Below, piece by piece: positions 26,065-34,431 of a DNA stretch of 64,000 bases; within the stretch, counting starts at the first letter, position 1, and each line of letters opens with the position of its first letter. The position numbers were made by a program, and so were the translations under genes. The notes beneath the pieces were generated by a model. That model was not told where the DNA came from. It ran no database searches and was given only the letters and a program-made list of their open reading frames with translations. Source of the stretch: Colwellia sp. (GTDB lineage: Bacteria; Pseudomonadota; Gammaproteobacteria; Enterobacterales; Alteromonadaceae); the NCBI RefSeq assembly GCF_013214175.1, contig NZ_JABSPA010000007.1, positions 217,440-281,439 on the forward strand, given 5' to 3'.

Positions 26065-28866
26065 CTAAAAGACAAAGTCAAAACCGGCAACAACATTACG
26101 CCCTACTTCACTTGTTTGGTATGGACGAGATTCATCACCAATATAACGCTTGTTTTGTTGGTCCGTTAAGTTAGTACCTTGCAGATACAAACTTAAACCA
26201 CTATCAAAGCTATATTTAACTTTCGCTGTTAAACGAGCAATTGAGTCATTAAATCGAGGGTAGGTAAATTGAATTTGTTCATAATACGCATCGCGATAGT
26301 TATACGATAAACGCGCATCCCATTGGTCTGTACTATAGAAAAGTACTGCGTTATAGGTTGATTCAGACAAGCCAGCTAAAGGTAATTTCTCACCGGTTAA
26401 CGGGTTGGTTTCTTCGGTGTCGCTATCAACATAAGTATAGTTTGCTTGAATACCTAAGCCATCAAACGGTGCCGGTAAACTTGTAAATTGATGAGAAAGC
26501 GCAACTTCAACACCTTTAACAGAGCCACCGTCTTTATTTACAGGTTGGGTAACAATCCATAAGTCACCATCACCCAATAAATCTTCTAGCGATTCTTCGG
26601 TGGTAACAAAGGTTTTAATATCATAATAAAAAAGACCGATACTGACACTTGAACCTTCACTGTAATACCACTCAGTAGAGAGGTCATATTTATCGGCCTC
26701 AAAGGCTTCTAAGTCAGCATTACCTTTTTTGGCGGTACGGGTAGCGCCACCATCAATTTGATCTTCTTCCTTAATATCTTTTACCGATAGTTGCTGGGCC
26801 AATTGCACATAAGCTGGGCGAGAAATTACCGTTGAATAGGCACCACGTACTACCCAATCGTTTTGTAAATCTAAGATTAAGTTAACGCTGGGCAGTATCT
26901 CGCTTGATTCACCTGTTTGAACAAAGTCAAAATCAAAGTTATTAATTTTTTCTAAATCGTCGGCATTTTTCCAATTCAAATCAGTTGAAAAGTTAAATGT
27001 TTCAGTATTTTGGTCACTGTAACGTAAACCAAAGTTACCTCGAAGTAGCATGTTATCAAAATCATGTTCAAAGTTTGCTTGTGCATAAACCGATGCTATT
27101 TCCTCAGTAACATCATAAGAGTTACCTTGATGGGCACGTTCGGTATAAACAATACCGTAACCATCGAGCAAACTAGGGTCTATAAATTGATAACTGGATA
27201 TAGCGTTACCGCCAAGGCCACTAAGAAAATCATCCGGTGTTGAGCTAAGCACACCAATATTACTCGCAGGACCACGTAGGCTGTCATGGGCAGCGGTATC
27301 TTTATGGTAATCATTACTGGCAATAATGTGCCTTTGCTCTTGTGTTGCTTCGCTATAACGCACACCAAACATAACTGAAGTTATAAAGTTATCATCTAAA
27401 TAATACTCGCCATCTAAAGCAATATAACTATTGTCATTGTCACTGGTTTTTCTTGCATAACCATGAGCCCAGGCAGTAGCGCTACCTAAATCATCAGTAT
27501 TAACATCCGGATATTGTACATAACCAATGCCATCATCAATACTCACCGTCGTTGGACCACTCAAAGCAATTTTAGAGCTTTTAATAACGCCAGCACCACC
27601 AGCAGAATTAGAAGTACCGAGAGCAGCTTTTAAGGTTAAATTATCGCCTAACCATTTAATATCATATTGAAAAGATTCACTTGCTAACTTGGCATCACGG
27701 CGAATTGCTGACGCCCAACCAGCGCGACCATTTTTAGGTGCTGCATAATCAATACTAGTAATGGTATTGGTTGTTTCATTCAGTGTTGCATCAAGCACAG
27801 TGCCTGGCTTGCCGTGTTTGTAATAACCGGCATGATTTAATGAGATCAGGTTAGTATTTAAGTTATCACCTTCCATATTGCTGGTCAGGTAATTAAAGTT
27901 CATATCGATAGTATCACTTGGCTGATACTGCAAACTAACCATGGCCGTTTTGCGTTCACGGTTTTGATTAAAGTTAGCAGAACCAACAGCACCGGGCACT
28001 AAAACATCGTTGTACTCACTGCCATCTGCGGTAACAAAACTTTGTTTTTTATAATTTAATACTTCTACTGCATCACGCCTAGTATCAACATTTGAGTAAT
28101 CAAGACTGACTAAAGCGCCAAATTTATCATTCAGTTTCCAACTAACTAATGCCGAGGCTTTTGGTGCAGTATCTTCTGATAGGGTATTGTAACTAGCAGA
28201 GCCTGAAGCGACCACAAGCAGTTCTTTATTTTGAGCTAAAGGTTTACGGGTAACAATATTTATCGTACCACCAACACCACCTTCAGGCAGATAAGCCTCG
28301 GTAGATTTATGCACTTCTGCACGTTGCACTATGGTTGAAGGTAGCAGACCATAGTTAAATCCTCGGCTCAGTGAATTTTCTAAGTTAAATGAGCTACTAC
28401 TAAGCTGTTGACCATTAACTAAAGATAAGTTTTTTCCTGGCCCGAAACCGCGAATACTGACACTTTCACCATCTCCGCTTAAACTGCGAGTAATAGAGAT
28501 ACCAGGAATACGTTGTAATGACTCAGCAACATTAGAGTCAGGGAAACTGCCAATATCATCTGCAGTAATTGAATCAACCACTGAGTTGGCATTACGTTTG
28601 GCATTTAAAGAACTGGTGATACTATCTCGATAACTGGTGACTTCGATCACTTCAATTTCTTTATTTTTCTTTTTTGCTATTGAAGTTTCGTCACTAGTTT
28701 CAGCAGAAAAAGCACTAAAACTAGCCGTTAAACTTGCACTTAAGACAATTGGCATTAACGCAATAGTTACTGCTGAAGCGACTCTATTTTTTCTACAATT
28801 TATTATATTATTATTCATATTAGTATTATTCCCAAGCATGTTTTGTTTGTTGAAAACCTCGTACAT
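26065..28866 (-). CDS. TonB-dependent receptor for oligosaccharide uptake
   Basis: The 933-residue outer-membrane receptor has a signal peptide after a short N-terminal run (RVASAVTIALMPIVLSASLT to AETS), a TonB-box region (IEVIEVTSYRDSI), a plug domain (about 75-215 with NVAESLQRIPGISITRS, VSIRGFGPGKNLSLVNG, EGGVGGTINIVTRKP) and a beta-barrel ending in aromatic FVF. It belongs to the large-receptor type used for glycans in Alteromonadales. The start is uncertain: ATG 28866, 28839 and 28818 are in frame and none has a good ribosome-binding site; 28818 gives the most ordinary signal peptide. A 200-base leader carries the shared promoter block. Divergent two-component genes suggest regulation. 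Confidence 0.93.
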   Translation of the reverse strand: MYEVFNKQNMLGNNTNMNNNIINCRKNRVASAVTIALMPIVLSASLTASFSAFSAETSDETSIAKKKNKEIEVIEVTSYRDSITSSLNAKRNANSVVDSITADDIGSFPDSNVAESLQRIPGISITRSLSGDGESVSIRGFGPGKNLSLVNGQQLSSSSFNLENSLSRGFNYGLLPSTIVQRAEVHKSTEAYLPEGGVGGTINIVTRKPLAQNKELLVVASGSASYNTLSEDTAPKASALVSWKLNDKFGALVSLDYSNVDTRRDAVEVLNYKKQSFVTADGSEYNDVLVPGAVGSANFNQNRERKTAMVSLQYQPSDTIDMNFNYLTSNMEGDNLNTNLISLNHAGYYKHGKPGTVLDATLNETTNTITSIDYAAPKNGRAGWASAIRRDAKLASESFQYDIKWLGDNLTLKAALGTSNSAGGAGVIKSSKIALSGPTTVSIDDGIGYVQYPDVNTDDLGSATAWAHGYARKTSDNDNSYIALDGEYYLDDNFITSVMFGVRYSEATQEQRHIIASNDYHKDTAAHDSLRGPASNIGVLSSTPDDFLSGLGGNAISSYQFIDPSLLDGYGIVYTERAHQGNSYDVTEEIASVYAQANFEHDFDNMLLRGNFGLRYSDQNTETFNFSTDLNWKNADDLEKINNFDFDFVQTGESSEILPSVNLILDLQNDWVVRGAYSTVISRPAYVQLAQQLSVKDIKEEDQIDGGATRTAKKGNADLEAFEADKYDLSTEWYYSEGSSVSIGLFYYDIKTFVTTEESLEDLLGDGDLWIVTQPVNKDGGSVKGVEVALSHQFTSLPAPFDGLGIQANYTYVDSDTEETNPLTGEKLPLAGLSESTYNAVLFYSTDQWDARLSYNYRDAYYEQIQFTYPRFNDSIARLTAKVKYSFDSGLSLYLQGTNLTDQQNKRYIGDESRPYQTSEVGRNVVAGFDFVF

Positions 28867-29040
28867 AACTGTACTTACGCAAGGTAATATCCATAAATCA
28901 ACATTGTCGATCTTGGCTTATTACTACCTTTTGCATCAAACTCCATTTGGCCTTCCTTTCGAAATCGTAAGTTGAACTTCTTAATGCGTTCTTTTGATTT
29001 CTGTTTATACAATGCGCTTTGAATAAAACTCTTTCTATCG

Positions 29041-29096
29041 GCGTATCCGGCATCAAGCAGTAAGGTTTTTAGTAACACGCTATAGGGATTACCCTA
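29041..29096 (-). promoter_or_regulatory. Shared promoter block upstream of TonB receptor
   Basis: TAGGG-ATTA-CCCTA at 29083-29096 is a perfect palindrome, and the 16-bp CTATCGGCGTATCCGG at 29035-29050 is identical to 36215-36230 at the same distance. The block lies between the receptor and the response-regulator gene, so the regulator of that pair is the natural candidate to bind it. The receptor start is about 180-230 bases downstream. Confidence 0.65.
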
Positions 29097-29235
29097 CACC
29101 CCATTAAAAATAAGGAGATAAATAATTTACAATACAAAGATAATTATTTACAAGCCTGTATATAATAAACTAAGTTATATATGCTAGTTTCTATCAACCC
29201 CAAAAAAGTGTCTATTAGAGGCAAAGTACACACCT

Positions 29236-29248
29236 TAAGTGGCACTTA
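29236..29248. promoter_or_regulatory. Perfect palindrome before the response regulator
   Basis: TAAGTG-G-CACTTA is a perfect 6-1-6 palindrome located 64 bases before the response-regulator start. It could be an autoregulatory site; no second copy was seen nearby. Confidence 0.35.
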
Positions 29249-29311
29249 CTAGCTAAACCTGTAAATAGGCCAATAAAAACTTATTTGTTGTATCAAGTTG
29301 GAGTAGTAGAT

Positions 29312-29956
29312 ATGTTGAGAATATTATTAGTTGATGACCATTCTGTTGTCAGAGCAGGCATTAGACAAATACTGCAAGAGGCAGATTTTCCCGTTGACAT
29401 AAGTGAAGCCGCAGACGCTGCTTCGGCCTTAAAAATGATCCGCCAACAAGACTGGGACTTGGTACTACTAGACATTCGTTTACCCGATAGAAGTGGTGTT
29501 GAGCTGCTCAAATTAATTAAAGCCGATAAAGTAAAATTACCTGTGCTTATTTTAAGTACCTACCCTGAATCTCAATACGCGGTAAGGCTTATTCACGGTG
29601 GTGCAGCAGGTTATTTGTCAAAAGATGCTGATGATGAAGAAATTCTAAAGGCGGTAAAAATTGCAGCTAAAGGCAAACGTTATTTAAGCGCAGAAGTAGC
29701 CGAGCTATTAGCCAACCATGTTAGCCGAGGCGTGCAAAATGATAAAATGGATTGTTTACACGAAACCCTTTCAGACCGTGAATACCAAGTATTTTTAGAA
29801 CTAGCCGTAGGCTCTGGGCCAAATATTATTGCCGATAAACTCAACGTTAGCGCTAAAACCATTACCACCCATCGTGCCCGTATTTTACAAAAAATGAGCT
29901 TTAGCAATAATGCCGAAATTGTTTTATATGCCAATCGTCACGATTTGATTAACTAA
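29312..29956 (+). CDS. NarL/FixJ-type response regulator
   Basis: The 214-residue protein starts at ATG 29312 (GGAG, eight bases upstream); a TTG at 29285 is in frame but lacks support. The receiver domain (about 1-120) has acidic D8/D9, phospho-acceptor D54 in LVLLDIRLPD and SKDADDEEI with the conserved Lys. The LuxR-type HTH (about 150-205) reads LSDREYQVFLELAVGSGPNIIADKLNVSAKTITTHRARI. It is followed after 15 bases by its cognate kinase. Opposite orientation to the TonB receptor, and a palindrome in between, suggest it activates receptor, GH20 and sulfatase genes; that link is inference. Confidence 0.94.
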   Translation: MLRILLVDDHSVVRAGIRQILQEADFPVDISEAADAASALKMIRQQDWDLVLLDIRLPDRSGVELLKLIKADKVKLPVLILSTYPESQYAVRLIHGGAAGYLSKDADDEEILKAVKIAAKGKRYLSAEVAELLANHVSRGVQNDKMDCLHETLSDREYQVFLELAVGSGPNIIADKLNVSAKTITTHRARILQKMSFSNNAEIVLYANRHDLIN

Positions 29957-29971
29957 GCAGTAGGTTAGACC

Positions 29972-31585
29972 ATGATAAAATCAGCCCCGCTGCTTTTTCT
30001 TTTAAGCTTGCTGTTCATCGGTAGCTTTATTTACTGTAATAATTGCCAAGCGAGTAAACCGGTAAAAGAAGCCAGTGATACGGCAAAGCAATGGCGAAAA
30101 AACTGGTTAACCCCCCAAGAACAACAGTGGCTCAGCCAACATAAAGTGATAATACACGGTATGGTCGGCGGTAAGAGACACAAACCCTTTGAATATACTG
30201 ATGACTACGGTCAGCACCAAGGATTAACCTCTGACTACCTAAAAATAATCAGTGAGAAGTTAGGCATAGAAATACGGTCAACCTTTCGTTTCCCTAAGTT
30301 TATGGCCTTAGCTAACGCGCTTAGGTCGGGGGAAATAGATTTTTCTTCATACTTGCCAAAAACGACCAACCTGCAAAAGGACGTTAACTTTAGTAAGGCT
30401 ATTATCAAGATGCCAGTCGTGCTACTTGGCAGGCAAAATGCCGCAATTATTCAAGGACTAGACTCTCTGCAAAACGAACGAGTAGCGGTGCAATATGGCT
30501 CCTTCGCGCATTCATTTTTAGCAAAAAATCATCCTCATGTCGAAGTCACCTTTATCGAATCAACCATTGAAGGACTACAAGCACTGGATCATAATGAGAC
30601 CGATGTTTTCATTCACAATGTTTTTTCAGCAGAGTATCACCAGCGTAAGTTAGGTATTACCGGTCTAAAAATATTAGCAACCACCCCTTATGACTATGAG
30701 ATCATGTTCGCAGCATCTAAAAGCATGGCACCACTAATTCCCATCATTGAAAAAGCTATTAGCGACATTTCTGAGCGAGAAAAACGCTTAATCTTTGATA
30801 AGTGGATTAACATTCAAATTGAAAAGAAACTTGATATTAAACTCGTTATTCAATCTTTACTGGTAGTGGCCATTATTGTCACGCTAATTATTGCCCTATT
30901 CACCTATTGGAACCGCCAACTAGCGGAAAAAGTAGTCGAAAGAACAACTGAATTACGTAACCTCGCTCGGCACATGCAACAAGTACGCGAAGAAGAAAAA
31001 GCCAAACTAGCCAGAGAAATACATGATGAGCTAGGCCATACATTAACAGCACTCTCCATAGGTATAAGACGCCTACGCAGCTGTAACGATGAGCAGCAGC
31101 GCATTGATAAATCGAAAGAGCTTAGTCAACTTGTTAAAAGCGCTTCACAAACGTCAAAACAAATAATGACCGACCTACGACCCAGTATTTTAGAGGACTT
31201 AGGTCTAGTTGCCGCCATAGAATGGCTAGCCCATGAGTTCAAATCTAGACATGAGGTTAATTGTCACGTTACCGCCCATGAAACGCAAATAGAACTTGGC
31301 GAAGAAGCATCAATAGCACTGTTTCGCATTACCCAAGAGTCTTTAACCAATATCGCCAAACATGCCAAAGCCAGTCAAGTAGAAATAATTCTGACCTTTC
31401 AAGGCAAAGAGCTACTACTGCTTATTTCTGACAATGGCCAAGGATTAAAGCTGGGTTGGTCAACCAAAGAAGGTTCGTACGGTTTGCAAGGCATGCGTGA
31501 ACGCGCTTTAGCTTTAGGTGGGGAGTTAACAGTAGACAGCAAAAAAAACCAAGGCGTTCAATTACTGGTACGTATTCCGCTATGA
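29972..31585 (+). CDS. Sensor histidine kinase, periplasmic SBP3 sensor and NarX-type core
   Basis: The 537-residue kinase has an N-terminal signal/TM segment, a periplasmic solute-binding-protein-3-like domain (about 45-270; IHGMVGGKRHKPFEY, LTSDYLKIISEKLGI, SGEIDFSSYLPKT), a TM helix (about 288-308) and a HisKA_3 plus HATPase core. The phospho-acceptor is His351 in AREIHDELGHTLTAL; ATP-binding motifs are SLTNIAKHAKA and ISDNGQGL with YGLQGMRERA. It pairs with the regulator just upstream (15-base gap, AGGT ribosome-binding site). The Venus-flytrap sensor suggests direct sensing of a sugar or small ligand in the periplasm. Confidence 0.94.
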   Translation: MIKSAPLLFLLSLLFIGSFIYCNNCQASKPVKEASDTAKQWRKNWLTPQEQQWLSQHKVIIHGMVGGKRHKPFEYTDDYGQHQGLTSDYLKIISEKLGIEIRSTFRFPKFMALANALRSGEIDFSSYLPKTTNLQKDVNFSKAIIKMPVVLLGRQNAAIIQGLDSLQNERVAVQYGSFAHSFLAKNHPHVEVTFIESTIEGLQALDHNETDVFIHNVFSAEYHQRKLGITGLKILATTPYDYEIMFAASKSMAPLIPIIEKAISDISEREKRLIFDKWINIQIEKKLDIKLVIQSLLVVAIIVTLIIALFTYWNRQLAEKVVERTTELRNLARHMQQVREEEKAKLAREIHDELGHTLTALSIGIRRLRSCNDEQQRIDKSKELSQLVKSASQTSKQIMTDLRPSILEDLGLVAAIEWLAHEFKSRHEVNCHVTAHETQIELGEEASIALFRITQESLTNIAKHAKASQVEIILTFQGKELLLLISDNGQGLKLGWSTKEGSYGLQGMRERALALGGELTVDSKKNQGVQLLVRIPL

Positions 31586-32133
31586 ACTCAACTTTCCATT
31601 TAAATTTATGGCCACTATTTCAAACCATATTAAAGCAAAGAGCTTAACCGGTAATAAAACAGGTGGTTGAGAGCGTGGCTAGAGGCTGTGGAAAAGATTT
31701 TTGAAATAAGGAAAGCTAAAGTAAGCAGAAAATCAATTGGTAAATTCTAGTACACTTCACTGTTTATTCAAGAAAATATTAAATAATTCAATAAAAAATC
31801 AACTGTCCGCTTATTTTTTAATCAAACACGGTTCACTGGTTGAACAGTGACTTAGCGAAGGCTTTCCACATTTATTGTGGATAACTCTGTGAATAACGTT
31901 TTAATAATGTCCTCAAGCCCCGATGGAGTACGATTATATTGAACATGCTGAAAATATAGACAATTCATCTATATTTCAGCTTTATTAGTGACAGCTTTTA
32001 ATAATTCAGCTCTAATGACAAGGTAACTGACAAAACGTGGTTGGAACACTTATTGGCCTAATCTTTGTGCCAAAAGCTGCCTTCAATCTCAACACTTTTT
32101 AGATGAACTGATAACTAAACTGACAATCAAGCA
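31586..32133. other. Gap with DnaA-box-like sites
   Basis: The 548-base gap between kinase and the GH20-like gene has no visible gene. TGTGGATAA (31876-31884) is the exact inverse of TTATCCACA, TGTGAATAA (31888-31896) matches TTATTCACA, and TGTGGAAAA lies at 31687-31695. The first two are 12 bases apart in the same direction. No other sign of a replication origin is nearby. Confidence 0.4.
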
Positions 32134-33219
32134 TTAACTTTTCTCTTTAGGATAGATACTAATAAATGTTTTCACTGCACCTGCCTTAACCTCATTCTCA
32201 CATGCTTTGCCCTGATAACATTGATAAAAACTCTCAAAACTGCCCCAGTAAGTATGCATGATGCCTTGTAAGCGATTTTTAATGGTATCTCGGCTGTTAG
32301 CCCGCATACCTATCATATTGTTAAGCTGGAACTTTGCGACACTCGGTACTTGATATGAAGCACTAATAACATTAAAACCTTTCACGGCAAAATAACCTGG
32401 TGTTGGTGGGGCAAACTTATATTGCCAATCACATATAATGACCTCTTTAGAAATTAAATCGATTGCTCTATAAGTATCATTTTTTGAGGCTGCCCATTTG
32501 CCTATGCCGGTGATATTACCATCGAGTAATCTATCCCCCCAGATATACATGGCAATTTTGTTTTTAGCTAAATGTGCCTGAATACGGTTTACTTCACTGG
32601 CAAAAAGTTCGGCTTTATCTTTACCTTTACAACGCGAACAGCCCTCCTCACCGAGAATAAATACCTCATCCATACCTACATGCACACCTTTTGCACCAAA
32701 AGCTTCAACCAACTCATCAACAAGCGCAAACACTACGTCATGAACTTCGGGGTGATTAGGACAATAAGCACGGGTGTAAAAGTCTTTATCAAGTAGTTTT
32801 TTACCCGGCGGCTCTTCAAACTCTGGGTAAACGGTAAGCAATGAGCGGATATTGTCTTGCTTCCAAGATTGGTGTCCTAACAAATTAATAATAGGGATAA
32901 TTTCAATATTGTACTTAGCTGCTGTGTTAACTAAGCTTTTGACTTGCTGCTCGCTAAGTGCATTTTTATCAGCCAGTTCAGGATGTGATTTAAATTGATA
33001 ATTATAATTAATGCGAAGAAATAACTGATTAACGGCGGTTTTTGATAAGTCTTCATCAATAAAACGTAGAAAGTCATCTAACTTGTCTGGTGTTGGCGAA
33101 CCAATAGCAAAACTACGCACAGGTAACTGCTCTGCTCCTGTGACAGCCCAAGTACTAAGTGGTAGCAGCAATAGGGCTGCAACAAGCAATTTTCTCATTA
33201 GCCAAAAGTATTTTTTCAT
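32134..33219 (-). CDS. GH20-like family glycoside hydrolase, secreted
   Basis: I place the start at ATG 33219 (AGGT upstream, then KKYFWLMRKLLVAALLLLPL signal); the longer frame to 33363 has no support and runs into a terminator. The 361-residue product has a barrel reminiscent of GH20: QLFLRINYNYQFKSHPELADK, IIPIINLLGHQSW and the catalytic-like pair D184-E185 in VHVGMDEVFI. CSRCKGKDK next to it is a small Cys cluster. It lacks the GH20b domain, so it is shorter than classical hexosaminidases. Substrate is likely a beta-linked N-acetylhexosamine, but this is uncertain. Confidence 0.8.
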   Translation of the reverse strand: MKKYFWLMRKLLVAALLLLPLSTWAVTGAEQLPVRSFAIGSPTPDKLDDFLRFIDEDLSKTAVNQLFLRINYNYQFKSHPELADKNALSEQQVKSLVNTAAKYNIEIIPIINLLGHQSWKQDNIRSLLTVYPEFEEPPGKKLLDKDFYTRAYCPNHPEVHDVVFALVDELVEAFGAKGVHVGMDEVFILGEEGCSRCKGKDKAELFASEVNRIQAHLAKNKIAMYIWGDRLLDGNITGIGKWAASKNDTYRAIDLISKEVIICDWQYKFAPPTPGYFAVKGFNVISASYQVPSVAKFQLNNMIGMRANSRDTIKNRLQGIMHTYWGSFESFYQCYQGKACENEVKAGAVKTFISIYPKEKS

Positions 33220-33369
33220 ATTGATACCTGCATTATATTTATTAGTTAGTTTCTTAATTATATTTTCATTGCCCCCAATAAATTTGAACAACTTACTGCT
33301 TGCTCTGAACATATACGCTCCTTGCCATCCATGACACCGCGACATACCGTTCATCCTGAACATAAAAAG

Positions 33370-33389
33370 AGGGGGAGTTTCCTCCCCCT
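33370..33389 (-). terminator. Terminator after the solute-binding protein
   Basis: AGGGGGAG and CTCCCCCT form an 8-bp stem with a TTTC loop, followed on the minus strand by CTTTTTA. Downstream of it (33401-33416) is GAGACGTCTC, a 10-base palindrome, and (33425-33455) an ATTGG...CCAAT pair. Confidence 0.85.
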
Positions 33390-33476
33390 TAACACCACAT
33401 AGAGACGTCTCGTCTCATCTAATATTGGCTGGGAGGCACCAATACTTCAGTGATTCTTTAAAATTCATACTGTAAT

Positions 33477-34238
33477 TTATTCGCCTGATTTTTTGCTTTG
33501 CTTTATAAGACGTTGGTAACTACCATCAAGCTTCATTTGATGTAAGGCAAAAGCAAGCTTAGGCACTAATTTTTTATGCTTTTTATGAAGATAGGTGTAA
33601 ATGGCTAAAGTCGAAAGCACGGGACCTATTTGCTTAACACCACTTTCTTGGAACTCTTTAGAGGTCAATAATTCTGCGGCCTCTATAGACATCAGTGCTA
33701 TATCAGCTCTGCCGTGTTTAACAAAATTAAGCATTTTCACCGGGCTTGATAACTCTTGAACGTCTTTTGCATATTGTTTTGCCATTGCTGTTAACCATAC
33801 TGATCCTCTTGGTACTGTAACGCTGTACTTTGCTAACGCTTGCCAAGGCATCGCTATGTTTTTTACTCGCTTTGAAAACATAGCGTTTTGTATAACTTGT
33901 TGAATTTCTGGCACCCTAATAAGGTTTGGAAATTCATTATTATCATTTAAACCGGAAAAACGATGCGCCTCGCCATCAAAAACGCCTTTATTTGCTTCAT
34001 GTAGTGACCTTTTACCCGGCAGGGTTTTCATTGAAAATTTATACCCTATGCGGCTAAAGGCTTCGGTAAGCAATAAATTAGTAAATTTATATGCCGTGCT
34101 TTGAGGCTCAACATGGGTAGTAAAAGTAATAATGGGTTTGGCGGATGCCGATGTTATTGCCAACGCAGAGAACTGCATTAAGGCAATAATTAACCGGGGT
34201 TTTGACAACCACTGCTCCAGCATTACCTTCCCCTTCAT
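33477..34238 (-). CDS. Periplasmic solute-binding-like protein (SBP3 type)
   Basis: The 253-residue protein has a signal peptide (IIALMQFSALAITSASA) and an SBP_bac_3-like body: PIITFTTHVEPQSTAYKFTN, FSRIGYKFSMKTLPGKRSLHEANKGVFDGEAHRFSG, VPRGSVWLTAMAKQ and LNFVKHGRADIALMSIEAAELL. It has no permease or ATPase gene beside it. It resembles the sensor domain of the kinase at 29972 in fold, so it might present ligand to that system, though this is speculation. It lies between the sulfatase and the GH20-like gene on one strand, suggesting co-transcription. Confidence 0.8.
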   Translation of the reverse strand: MKGKVMLEQWLSKPRLIIALMQFSALAITSASAKPIITFTTHVEPQSTAYKFTNLLLTEAFSRIGYKFSMKTLPGKRSLHEANKGVFDGEAHRFSGLNDNNEFPNLIRVPEIQQVIQNAMFSKRVKNIAMPWQALAKYSVTVPRGSVWLTAMAKQYAKDVQELSSPVKMLNFVKHGRADIALMSIEAAELLTSKEFQESGVKQIGPVLSTLAIYTYLHKKHKKLVPKLAFALHQMKLDGSYQRLIKQSKKSGE

Positions 34239-34431
34239 CCGTTATCTGCTGAGCCAACAGCTCTAATAAAAAAGCCCTAGTACCAAGTCAATGTCAGTCA
34301 GGTGATACTAGAGCATAAGAGGCAAATAATGCCTAAACCTTGTGATGGAAGTTATACCGACCATCATGCTGTGCTTTTCAACGCTCTTTTTAAGTTCTCT
34401 TCTTCTATAGGTAACTTTAAATAGTTTTCTC

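Noticed and set aside
28875..29078. 67-codon minus-strand frame in the TonB receptor leader with a transposase-like LLLDAGYADRK start
   Set aside because: It overlaps the conserved promoter block shared with the sulfatase, and no second part of a transposase is present; the resemblance is probably chance.
33220..33363. Upstream extension of the GH20-like gene
   Set aside because: It would place a start right after a terminator hairpin and hide the signal peptide; ATG 33219 has better support.
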